A DNA stretch of 64,000 bases from NCBI GenBank assembly GCA_020284085.1, contig JACEVL010006403.1:2207001-2271000 (forward strand). The letters run 5' to 3'. The notes under the pieces were generated by a model that was given only the letters and a program-made list of their open reading frames with translations, searched no databases and had not been told where the DNA came from. Shown here piece by piece: positions 40,301-49,877 of the stretch. Position numbers and translations under genes: made by a program. The stretch's first letter is position 1. Each line of letters starts with the position of its first letter. Source of the stretch: Aporrectodea caliginosa (lineage: Eukaryota > Annelida > Clitellata > Crassiclitellata > Lumbricidae).

Positions 40301-42348
40301 ATAATTATAAAGGCATGAGCGGAACTAGCAGTGTTCACTTACTTTGTCTGGCTGTGAAAATGACCCTGCCTGGTTTGGTCCACGTGGGTCCCAAAGTTTC
40401 ACGCTGCAGTCCCAGCTGCCTGTTATAATGACATTCACGTCAGGACAGAATTCCACGCATCGAATCGCAGCATCATGTGTACCAACAGTAATCTCTGCAA
40501 ACAATTGACATGGCCCTCTAACATCTTAAATATAACCTAAAGTCCATGCTGTAAAGCACATTATTTTTTATGGAGATAATCAGAGTTTGGCAGAAGAACA
40601 AACTGATCACACAAAATTAGGAAGCATCAATCAACCTTCAACCTCAGCCTTAAGGTACGTGAAATAACTTATTGCCTGACCCAAGACTAATCATATTCCA
40701 CCCAAGTTCGCTGAACGACAGAGGCACTCTAAGCTCAGACTGAAATTATGTTCAGGACTAAATAGAATTTCCAGTGAATTACTAAAATGATCTTTAAATA
40801 AACTGATTGGATGATCAAATACACATGCATGTCTATTAGCCAACAGGTTGGTAACATCAAATTATTTTCGCCAGTCTGCTGTCTACGTACTATCCCTAAA
40901 TTTAGCAACACTTTAATAAGCACTCCAGAAGATAAATTGAATTATTAAAATTAGCACACCTTTGATAGACTGTGCCTATAAACATCATGTAAAAGTTATA
41001 AAAATTTGACAGACTGTGACTATAAGCATTATGCAAAAGTTACAAAAACAAGAAGCACCAGCTTTACCATTGTTAGTGTTAAAATTGAACTGCTTGAGGG
41101 TATTGTCAAGTCCACCACTGAATACGTGAACCGCATCCTGTAAAACACGAACATCAGAACTTGCAATGCAATAAAAATACTCAGTGCCAAGTTTAAATGG
41201 AAATTATTAGCAAGGTGGCAGCGCCTGCCTTAAACAGTCATTCCAAGTCAACTCAACCAGTGTGGTCCCTATCCTACTACCTCAGATTTTGAAATTTTTT
41301 CACCAGTATGTAGCAAAACATTTCTCAAGAAGGCCTTATAATTCTGTCAAATTTTATCAAAAGGATGTGGTTTGGCAGATGGTATCATAACCATAAACTC
41401 CACATTTCTAAAGCATTACTCTAAAGCTAAGCACAGAGCACCAGCTTATTCATGAGCCAACTAGAAGCACGTGACCTTATGCCGAAACTACAATAAAGCT
41501 TCAGCAAGTGACATTTTATGGAAACAGTTCAGTTCAAATTAATCTCAGACATTTACGATGCAATCTACACTAGATATTGTATTGTATTGTATTTGAACAC
41601 TTGTTATAGCGCCCCAACCAGATTTCCCATTCAGAGGCGCTCCCGACTACTGCGCTGACGCTGAATCGGAGTTTCACGCCGAAGCGCATGAGCAATTGCG
41701 AGTGAAGGACTTGCCCAGGGTCCCTACGCGGCGACTTTGAGGTGGATTCGAACCCGCAACCCTCCAGCTGCAAGGCACCGAACATACCCCTAAACCACCG
41801 CGCCCCAGTTGTATTGTGATGTGTTGTATTTTGTGTTGTATTGTACTCCACGTTTATAATGCGACCAAGCCACCCGCAGTAAAGATCCGAGAAATTAATC
41901 TCTGATAATCCGACCCGACCGGGAAGCGAACCCGGGGCGCCGGCGCGGCGAGCGGGCACCAACCCACTCGGCCACTCAGGATCCTCGATATGTCACACTG
42001 CTTGCTCTCTTTGACATATGTGTGGCATTCAACGCAGCCAATCAAGATACAACGATCCAGCATCTCAAACTGAATCAATAGTCAACATCTGTACTGGATT
42101 AGTCCATACTGGACAAGTGAATGATGGCAACCATGGTCTTAGATTGTATGGCATAGAAGTACCTGAAAGCAGCAGTCCAAGACGGGTGCTGAATGAGAAT
42201 ATTTAAGTCGCATGGTATTGTCATTGACATCATAAAGGCGAACAGTTGTGTCCCAGGATGAAACAAGCAAGAACTGTGAAGAATTTGGTGCAAACTTCAC
42301 AGCTGAAACACCATCCTCCGGACCATTTGCAAGCTTAATCTCACTCAT
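34392..42348 (-). CDS. BUB3: BUB3, mitotic spindle checkpoint WD40 protein (6 coding exons, 323 aa)
   Basis: BUB3 brings BUB1 and BUBR1 to kinetochores through their GLEBS motifs and takes part in the mitotic checkpoint complex. Coding exons: 42348-42163, 41137-41068, 40494-40343, 38884-38701, 36122-35903, 34551-34392; all phases join. The product has the expected seven-bladed WD40 propeller and a length close to the usual 320-330 residues. Diagnostic stretches are [64 protein letters not shown] and [20 protein letters not shown]. The start ATG gives [13 protein letters not shown]; a splice acceptor lies 8 nt before it, so a 5'-UTR exon is likely. The fourth intron uses a GC donor and contains nested hAT elements. 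No damage to the coding sequence was seen. Confidence 0.96.
36222..36900 (-). mobile_element. LINE 3' fragment in BUB3 intron 4
   Basis: Minus strand shows the post-RT box ([16 protein letters not shown], then [11 protein letters not shown]) and ends near 36222 with TTCAATAAACATCAAATC. The frame is broken. Confidence 0.6.
37358..38617. mobile_element. hAT-type element carrying a second hAT element, in BUB3 intron 4
   Basis: The ends are TAGGGATGTTAAACGATAAT and the inverse of TAGGGTTGTTAATATCG. A perfect 8-bp duplication, ATACATTA, flanks it (37350-37357 and 38618-38625). Without the nested insert it would be about 515 bp. CGATAATCGG-type subterminal repeats are abundant. Confidence 0.88.
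37743..38479. mobile_element. nested hAT-type element (737 bp)
   Basis: The ends are TAGGGCTGTCAACGGGCCC and the inverse of TAGGGCTGTCAAAATGTTAG, with a perfect 8-bp duplication TATGTAAC (37735-37742 and 38480-38487). Subterminal GGGCCCGGGCCC blocks can fold strongly. Younger than the element that hosts it. Confidence 0.88.
38699..38701 (-). other. GC splice donor of BUB3 intron 4
   Basis: The exon ends ...ATTGAAG and the intron begins GCAAGT. Phase-1 joining to the acceptor at 36123 gives [12 protein letters not shown], the conserved BUB3 sequence. The nearby GT four bases on would shift the frame. Confidence 0.85.
39150..39485. mobile_element. possible hAT remnant in BUB3 intron 3
   Basis: The ATTGTTTCCCAAAGTG start and CTTTTTTTGGG...GGAAACAAT end are loosely inverse, and GGGAACCC/GGGTTCC blocks recur. 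Target duplication not clear. Confidence 0.35.
41572..41806 (-). mobile_element. tRNA-derived SINE with LINE-like tail
   Basis: Minus strand: 5' GGGGCGCGGTGG, box A GTGGTTTAGGGGTA (41785-41798), box B GGTTCGAATCC (41744-41754), CCCTGGGCAAGTCCTTCACT. It ends with GGGAGCGCCTCTGAATGGG, GGGGCGCTATAACAAG and a (TACAA)n tail. The last block matches the LINE 3' ends listed at 15950-16440, as expected if that LINE mobilises it. Lies in BUB3 intron 1. Confidence 0.85.
41825..41990 (-). mobile_element. second tRNA-derived SINE, upstream in tandem
   Basis: Minus strand: CTGAGTGGCCGAGTGGGTTG (box A region, serine/leucine-tRNA-like), a GC-rich arm, and box B GGGTTCGCTTCCC (41921-41933). A tRNA-unrelated part and a TACAACA-type tail follow, running into the first SINE. 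Different family from its neighbour. Confidence 0.75.
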
Positions 42349-42574
42349 GTCATCAACTGAAAACATTTTACAATTTACATATCATAAATATATAAATCAA
42401 ACAAACAATCAAGTATGCCTATTATCGGGTGCCCGGATTCTGACGCACACGCCCAAAGAGGGGCATACTGGCTGTGAACGCAAAAACACATATGCTGTTC
42501 AAGACACACAATACTTTAAGCAGATTGTTGTATTAGTTGGGCTTGCAGCTTAATATGTGCAGCTGTCTATAGCC

Positions 42575-43170
42575 TGTGAAGCCATGGGGTAAAAAGAATT
42601 GAAACGCAGGTCAGAGTTACCAATCGAGAGGGGGGGGGAGATGTTTCCAGCTGATAGTCAAACCTCAGACCAAATGACCTGGTTACGCCGTCTACATCGG
42701 GCAACTTTCGACCCGGTGGAACAAGGGCTGAGCGAGTCTTTGGAGTGGCGCCAGTCATCGATCACAAATTGTCTCTACTGCTAACTGTTGAGCAGGCGAC
42801 GGATACCTGCTCTGCGCGTATCTGGTGGTCAAGAGATTTCCAAGTGCTGTATCATCATCCATGAGGAACCGCTGGACAACGAGACAATCGTGAGCCACTG
42901 GTGGCGATTTCAGTGCCTATCGGTTTGAGATCGTTCTGGATACTACATGCTTTGGGAACTCTGAACTTGCTACCATATGTCACTGTAGTTGGCATGCTGT
43001 TGGTTGGTTCTGCATGTGTGCGCAAGATGACCACTGGTGACTCTTCTAGTTTATCTGAGCAATGTTTGCTGACTTAATGACATTTAGCATCTGTAGGCAA
43101 GCGCACAGATCGCCACTAACTAGTTTTCCCTGAGTGACGCTATATAAATTGCCTTAATAATAATAATAGT
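42575..43170 (+). mobile_element. retroelement with shared CTATATAAATTGCC tail
   Basis: A roughly 600-bp GC-richer block ending GACGCTATATAAATTGCC and (TAA)n, the tail type of the LINE ends here. No RT box was found, so it may be a SINE or a LINE 3' UTR. Upstream of the BUB3 start codon. Confidence 0.45.
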
Positions 43171-43645
43171 GAAGTCTACAGAACAGTAATGACCCAAACA
43201 TGGAGAAATGCATTTTTATACATTTTCTCACTACAAATTGTCACACTAAGTGTCACAAAACATATGCAACATGTGCCTCCTAATATGAGTTATCCACCAA
43301 TGCAATCACCAGCTACTGGGAAAATGTGTGAAAATAGGGTTTCATCGTGTATGGGCCAGGTGGGCCCTTTTAGGGTTCCTTTACACACTAGCTGGAAGCA
43401 GACTTTATGGCGATTGCCTAGGTGGATAACTATTTATAAGAAGCACACAAAATTATTTTGACCAGTTATATGACACTCATAGCAAGAAAATGCGTAAAAA
43501 TATGGATTATTTGTTTGGGCTGGCATTACAAATTACCAGGAAGCAGTTTGAGACTGTGTGGCCATTGCCTACAGGAATTACTGTTGGCATTTGGTGGTTA
43601 TATGAGTAATTTTTGTAGAAATGTGAAAATAAGAAATTTTTTGGC

Positions 43646-43955
43646 ATTCTATTAGTTTCATGGACCGCAACTTACCGAATGTTTATGGCGTCCGATCCCA
43701 GTCAGGCATCGTGAGAGTCAGTTAGGCGTAATGAGGGTCGGTTAGGCGTCGTGAGGGTCGGTTAGGGTTAGTGTCATTGTTAGAAACATGGTAAAAATTT
43801 TACATTTCGCGTAGTATGACAAAATAAACCATACAAGAAGGTGGAGAATCTCCGTGTGTCATCTATATCGACCAATCAGGGCGTACTACAATTCTTAGAC
43901 CAAAGATACTGTATATTAGCCTACAGTTGTGGTCCATGAAATTAATAGAATGACA
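43646..43955. repeat. inverted-repeat element upstream of BUB3
   Basis: GGCATTCTATTAGTTTCATG (about 43642) is inverted at about 43930-43955 as the complement of CATTCTATTAATTTCATGG. It encloses the TTAGG-type minisatellite. MITE-like, target duplication not resolved. Confidence 0.5.
43690..43775. repeat. 21-bp minisatellite
   Basis: About four tandem copies of a unit close to GTCGGTTAGGCGTCGTGAGG. Confidence 0.8.
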
Positions 43956-44242
43956 AATTTTTATATAATTATTTACCCTGCCCCTTTCCATGCTTAATAT
44001 ATCCAGTATCCGAATGTGAATATCAAACCAATTTAAAGGAGGTTTCCTTAATCTGTCTCGCCGTACCAATTCGAAACACCATCCACCACATGCGTCAGGC
44101 TATAATATCTTCTTGATCCTTTGATCTTGACTTGGAACCGAAACCTTACCTACCGACCGATTCTGCACCAGTGAATCCGCAGGCTCCAGCAACTTAACTT
44201 TCTTTTGGCGCTATACAATCTGAATTTTACGACTACAATAAC

Positions 44243-44490
44243 GGGGGTCAGCCCGAAAGTAGACAAAAGCCCGATTTCCTGAAAACAGTCTTCTAGAAAG
44301 CGGTCGAGCTATTCAAAGTTAAATTGTAAACATGACAAAGACGTAGTGTGGCTTTGATGTATATCGATATTCAAATGTTTATTTTTTAATTATGTTCGTT
44401 CGGGTCGGACTTATATTACAGAAAATCAATTTCGGGGATCCGGCCGAAATTCCTTTCGGGGATTCGGGTTTCGGAGATTCGGTCCGCACC
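44243..44490. mobile_element. probable hAT-type element (248 bp)
   Basis: GGGGTCAGCCCGAAA and the inverse of GGGGTGCGGACCGAAT at the ends; flanks ACAATAAC and CCAATAAC match at 7 of 8. Confidence 0.5.
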
Positions 44491-44853
44491 CCAATAACGT
44501 GTGCAACTTCCATCCTTATACCTTCATTATTTTAACAGGGTATATTTGCTACATCACGGCTACATTAAAGCATCAAAAATACTCATGCAACCGTTGTGAC
44601 AATTCTCAATTACTGCACGCAAGTGCGGCACGTTACATGGAGTTACTTCACTATTTTAGTTTGTTTTCCAACCGCAATGATCAAACTTCAACAGTTCAAC
44701 TTAATACAAAACAAGCCAAAATATAACGATCAAAGGTAATTTAGAATGTACATAAAGTCTAGAGAATTAAAGATAAACAATAGATACCTAAAATTCAGAA
44801 ATAAACTAAAAAAACAGATTTAACTATAAAATCACAAAAGCGCCGACATGTAG

Positions 44854-44945
44854 CCAATCACAGCAAACGTGCCCGTATCCATGGCCTTCGTCTACAACCA
44901 ACCAGATCTTTCGCCAATCCACTAAAGTTAAACTCTATGTCCAAT
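44854..44945. promoter_or_regulatory. cluster of three CCAAT boxes, possible BUB3 promoter
   Basis: AGCCAATCACAG, CGCCAATCCAC and GTCCAATAGCG at 44854, 44914 and 44941, about 2.5 kb upstream of the BUB3 ATG. Since BUB3 seems to have a 5'-UTR intron, its promoter could be here. Multiple NF-Y sites are common in G2/M gene promoters. No direct evidence of a start site. Confidence 0.35.
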
Positions 44946-45090
44946 AGCGCAGACCAACGACCTGTTACCGAGCATACTCAACAAAAGCAATTAACCAGTT
45001 GATTGGGACGCAGGACGCATTTTATGTATTTAGGAAGCATGGTGCAATGACCAGAACACACACACACACACACTACAGAAATATATTTAC

Positions 45091-45453
45091 TTTCATTTTC
45101 GTCTAAACAAACAATATACACAGCTCAGACAATAAATATAATCAAAATTTCACCGAAATTATTAGTTTAGCTACGTTTTCCAGCAGAAAAATCGTATTTA
45201 CCGGTTTTCTTCGAACGTAATCCCAGCGTAAACAAACCCGTCAGCTGACTGTCGTCAGTTCAAAAATAAAGTCTAAATTCTATAAATTAAAGTTTCATTT
45301 TCGTCTAAATAAACAATATACACAGCTCAGATAATAAATATAATCAAAATTTAACCAAAATCATTAGTTTCACTGCGTTTTCGAACACGAAATTCGTATT
45401 TACCGGTTTTCGTCGAACGTAAACAAACCCGTCAGCTGGCTGTCGTCTGCTCG
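45091..45453. repeat. tandem duplication, two roughly 165-bp units
   Basis: Units 45091-45260 and 45293-45453 share TTTCATTTTCGTCTAAA, AACAATATACACAGCTCAGA, GTATTTACCGGTTTTC and GTAAACAAACCCGTCAGCTG. No coding content. Lies between BUB3 and the RAP80-like gene. Confidence 0.85.
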
Positions 45454-45639
45454 CACAAAAATTCAAAATTTTCACATTTCCCCAATTCGCAAATTGTTAG
45501 CATTTCTAGTGAATGTTCTCTAGTCTATTTTAAAACTTTTCATGTAAAAAAACCTTTTTCATAATAAATCTTTAGGTTGTTATTCAATTTCAAGGATTTT
45601 ATACTGGCCTATGGCGCAGACGGAGTCTTCATAATCGTA

Positions 45640-46030
45640 ATCTCCAAACTTCTAAAGCGCCACTCGAAAGCCAAGCGCAGGGCACCAGCTTATTCACGAG
45701 CGCTGCGTCTAGTCAGAGGGGTTGTTTAAAAGAGTAGTCCGAGGGAGGTCCGAGTCCGGTTTCCAGAGGATCACATAATCAGAGAGCAGATGTTAAGGTA
45801 CGTGGGTGTCTTTTAGGTCGAGGATTGGAAGGTACAGGATCAGATGAGTCAGGAATCAGGATAAGAGTTCTTGGAAAGGAGAGACTTTAGTTTCGAGTGG
45901 AAAGCCTTGGGGTGATGGATAGAGGGGCCTGAGGCAGATGATGGTGGATGATTGGCGATGATGGTGGAGGAACTGAAAAAGTGTGGAATTCAAGAGGTAG
46001 TTTCTTTTACAATCTTTTACAAGAGTCTTT
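45640..46030 (-). mobile_element. LINE 3' fragment
   Basis: Minus strand gives an AFHSKLKSLLSKNSY-like C-terminal box. The CTTCTAAAGCGCCACTCGAA block recurs near 41410 and 46895. Confidence 0.5.
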
Positions 46031-46512
46031 TACAATCCCTCTTATTATTGTAGTTGTTCAAACTTAATAAAACTTTTATTACGTTAATAGCAGAGCTACA
46101 TCACCTAGGTAAATTTCTGATATATAGGCAAGCTAGTTTGAGCGAAATTAAAATGACTTTTGTAGCACGGGTAACGGACGCACAACTGAGTATCATGTGT
46201 TTATTTTAAGGTATTAGTTTAGTGTATCAGGAGTATTTTGAAAAACTTTAAGTGGTTTAAAGGCTCCCTTTTCGTCTTAACGACTTTGACTAAGATGGTT
46301 CTCGACCCCGATGAAGAAATGTGGAAATGGGATGTTATGAATGACACTCTATTTTACCAGAACCAATCCGAAGATTATCCTCAATTAATATTTTTAAATC
46401 TAAACTTAAAACTTATCTCTTCTCTAAGTACTATGATTAGTAAGTACATTGTAACACGTCCTTTGAGTAAGACTCTGTTTTATTACGGCACGTTATAAAA
46501 ATTTAATACAAG

Positions 46513-46880
46513 TTGTATTGTATTGGATGTCATGTCACGTATAGGCCTACAGGTCTTTTAGTTGAGCCACGATGCAGAACAGTTATGGGCTCTCGTGCAT
46601 TCCACGCCTCTGCTCCAAAGGAATGGAATCGACTACCACTCTCTCTTGGTAGCTCAAATTCACTTCCTTTCTTCAAAAAGCGACTCAAAACTCACTATTT
46701 CTCCTTGGCTTTCAAAGATTTGGAAATCGAAGTGCATCTTCACCCGGCGGCTGACTATCCGCGCCTCAGATTCACATTTCGGTGTGACCTTGCGCGCGTT
46801 ACAAATTTATTTAATAATAATAATAATCTGGAAATAGGCTTAATCACGATTATTAGTCTGCTATTAGCACCTCGTAGGCT
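46513..46880 (+). mobile_element. LINE C-terminus and 3' end
   Basis: Encodes EPRCRTVMGSRAFHASAPK, EWNRLPLSLGSSNSLPFF and KKRLKTHYFSLAF, then CCTCAGATTCACATTTCGG and (TAA)n. Same family as 26610-27240. Confidence 0.75.
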
Positions 46881-47049
46881 AATCGTAAACTTTTAATTTC
46901 TAAAGCACTACTCGAAACTACCCACATATAATGTTAAGTCATGTACAATGTATATCTCCGAATTTCTCAGTGCCACAAACAACGCACGTCAGGGAGACCA
47001 GTTAAACAGTAAACACTGGCGCCAACTCAAATCAAGTCCGCAACAGTCA

Positions 47050-47890
47050 GGTTGTATGTTCCGTTCCGGTGCCAGGTCAGAATCCGATACTGCAGGTATT
47101 ATGGTACTACGACAGAAATCGTTGATGTTGGTCGTGTGGTGACGCAGGAGAAGAATCAGCATAGGATAACGTGAAGAGTTCTGTTTTCAGTCGCGAGTGG
47201 AAAGCACCAGAGCAAGCGGGGAGGTGAAATTAGCAAACGAGATGGGAGGATAAGCAAACTGTTGTACAAAAGGGAATTGCAGTAGTCGAGATTGGAATAA
47301 TTGAGGTGGCTATATTTCCAGGTGGTCTTGTAATCCAGTACTTGTATTGGGTGCAGTCAATGAAGGTCACGAAGATAGCTGTGATGTGAACGGTAAAGGT
47401 AAAGTGTTTAAAATCGAAGATGATTCTAAGATTGTGGGCCGAAGAGAGATACGAAAGAAGTGAGATCTGTTGGAGCAAGGTCGGAAGGATAGGTTCGTTT
47501 TTAGTTGGCTTAATTGCTTGCAGAGGCCAATAATGAGGAATAATGTTTTTAAGGGTTTGTGCATGCATGTATGTCAGGTAGGCGGTCATCCAGGCTGATC
47601 TTATCTGGGTGATGGTGTTATGTAGATGACTTAGTGCACCTCGAACAGAGTGAGGGAGAAAGATATGAACAGTTGTGTATCGTTAGTAGAGGTGATGATC
47701 AACAGATGATGAGGAAATGAGTTTGCCGAGTGGCGAGGCGTAAAAAATGACAGCAGATGACGGAAAACAGAACCTTGAGGAACACCGTGAGGTACACGGA
47801 TTAGATGAGTGACCAGTGGCATTAGCAGTGAATGAACATGACGCAAAGTACAATGTGATCCACTATAGGACAGTACCATGTAGATTCTAA
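47050..47890 (-). mobile_element. LINE RT fragment
   Basis: Minus strand from 47880: GVPQGSVFRHLL, a YADD-like TNDTQLFISF, then NLRIIFDFKHFTFTVHITAI, and the terminal FHSRLKTELFTLSY near 47190. Several stops. Confidence 0.65.
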
Positions 47891-48227
47891 ATACAGAGGA
47901 TAGTATGAACTTTTCGTATCCAAAGGCTTGTTATATAAAATATACATAAAGTTTGACTCGTAACCATGCATAATTTTTAAAGAGTGATTTTTTAAATTAT
48001 CTAATGTTAAAAAATTGATTTTCTCACCACAAAATTGTTAAATAGTCGTCTTTGGGCTTTAAGTTTGATAGGTAACTAGCACATTTGTCTCAACAAGATC
48101 AACAAACCGCAGGGCAGATTTTGTACTTTCACTCTCAGAGGGTTACGTATAATGTTTTACTTTCAACTGGAAATTTTTACTTTTAAAATATAATAATTCA
48201 CCGAGTTGTTTTTAAGTTGCAATGCAT

Positions 48228-48325
48228 GGCAAACATTTAGTATCGTTTTTACAGAAACCAATGATAGCACACGAGAATTCTTAAGCAACGACATAAATGT
48301 ACGCACCCGATACTAAATGTTTGCC
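48228..48325. repeat. inverted repeat with perfect 18-bp arms
   Basis: GGCAAACATTTAGTATCG (48228-48245) and its exact inverse (48308-48325), 62-bp spacer. May be a small MITE or a structured RNA. Confidence 0.8.
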
Positions 48326-49107
48326 GAATGCTGGAAAAGGAGATTATCCAAGGCACTGACTGATACATGACAGCGGTTTAAACTGATACAGACAGTGGTT
48401 ATTTCCAGAATCATCATTATGTGTAATTATTATTACTTTTGTGTTTTAATATTAAGTGCTGCTACCTACTGGTGTTCAGCAATTGTATGCGATGGACCAA
48501 ACACATTCAACACAGCAACCGTCTTAGGAAGGCTCAATCCCACAGTCTGTGCTAGAAGGCAAGTGCTTAAACCAATTTGGCCAACATGTCACACAAAGTG
48601 GTGCTTAATAAACATAAAAACGCAGAAGAAATATGCAAACTAGTCCCTTAACGAAAAAGCAGCCATGGGTATGGTATGAAGTGGTAGAGACTTCGTTTCT
48701 TTACAGTAACATAGGTTATCACAGAAATAATTCATAAGATTACAATGATGTTGTAAATAAGTATCCGGTACATAGACGGACTTGTAATGAATCCCCGGTA
48801 CATTACTAAAGTGAGGTAAAGTAATGCATATTAAAATCACTATGTTTCCATTAGTAGCTATCATTTTCACACATGTACATTACAGTATGTAAAACTGACA
48901 GATAAAGACTAAGAAATTGACAGCTGAAACTGGAAGGCACAAATGAAGAATCAATCAAAGCTAGAATACGCTTGCCTTTTGCAGTCCATTGCAAAGCAGA
49001 CTGTACATGTTTTCCTTTTACTCATTAATCACCAAGAGATTATTGATAGAGTAGAAAGACCCTAAATACAACTATTTAAACACCCGGGACACATGTATGT
49101 AAACATA

Positions 49108-49484
49108 TGTGACGTCGGCTGAGAGAAGGAACACTTGTTGGGAATGGACTTGTTAACAGTTTCCATAAGCTTATACCATCAGAAAATCAGGGTAAAAATT
49201 TCAGAATGTTTGGCCCAAAATTTATGCACTTTTTAAAGAAAATATAAAATATCATTTGGCGGGAAATCACCTATAAATATTGAAACTGTCTCCACCCGAT
49301 GAGTTAATACCAGATTTTTGGCTTTAACACATCATGTTGACTTTTATAGGTCGCTATACAGCGATTATAAGCTTCAGATGCAGTAATTAGATACAAAAAT
49401 CAATAATCACAGTATTACGAAAAAGACCATTTTCTTGCTGATCTAGATAGCAACAAGTGGTCCCTTCTCTCGGCCAACGTCACA
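49108..49484. mobile_element. TA-flanked inverted-repeat element (377 bp)
   Basis: Ends TGTGACGTCGGCTGAGAGAA and the inverse of TGTGACGTTGGCCGAGAGAA, about 40 bp of inverted similarity, with TA at each side. Lies 0.4 kb downstream of the RAP80-like gene. Terminal TGTGAC is shared with the element at 17532-18988. Confidence 0.75.
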
Positions 49485-49877
49485 TATATAGACATCTTCA
49501 GACCAAACGTCTCAAAGTAAAAGATAAGACATACAGTGTAATCGGTCTAGACTATGCAACTGTCACACGTTGATTCCTGCTGAAGCATCACAACACCACG
49601 CACCATCCAAACAACATAGTCCAAGTGCATATAGAACAGAATGCCTCGATTACAGTATATGTGTACTTTAACCATAGGAGTTTTAAATCTGTTGAAACTG
49701 TACAGAATTTGGGGAACAAACACAAGAATTGGCTAATAAAAATGATCATAAGAACACCAGTCAATCACATCACAGATTTTCTTAAGTGAACCAGCTCAGC
49801 AGTATTACTCAGAGCTCAGTTTATATGTACAGAAAATGTTATGTTCCATGGCTTCTGTCCAAGTCATCTGATTGTGT

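Noticed and set aside
41739..41990. Two functional tRNA genes on the minus strand
   Set aside because: Boxes A and B are present, but each is followed by SINE body and a simple-repeat tail, and the arms do not pair as intact cloverleaves.
48395..48643. 82-aa ORF with a hydrophobic start and several cysteines, looking like a small secreted peptide
   Set aside because: Lies in repeat-like DNA next to an inverted repeat, has no splice or family support, and the codon pattern gives no sign of selection. Chance ORF is more likely.
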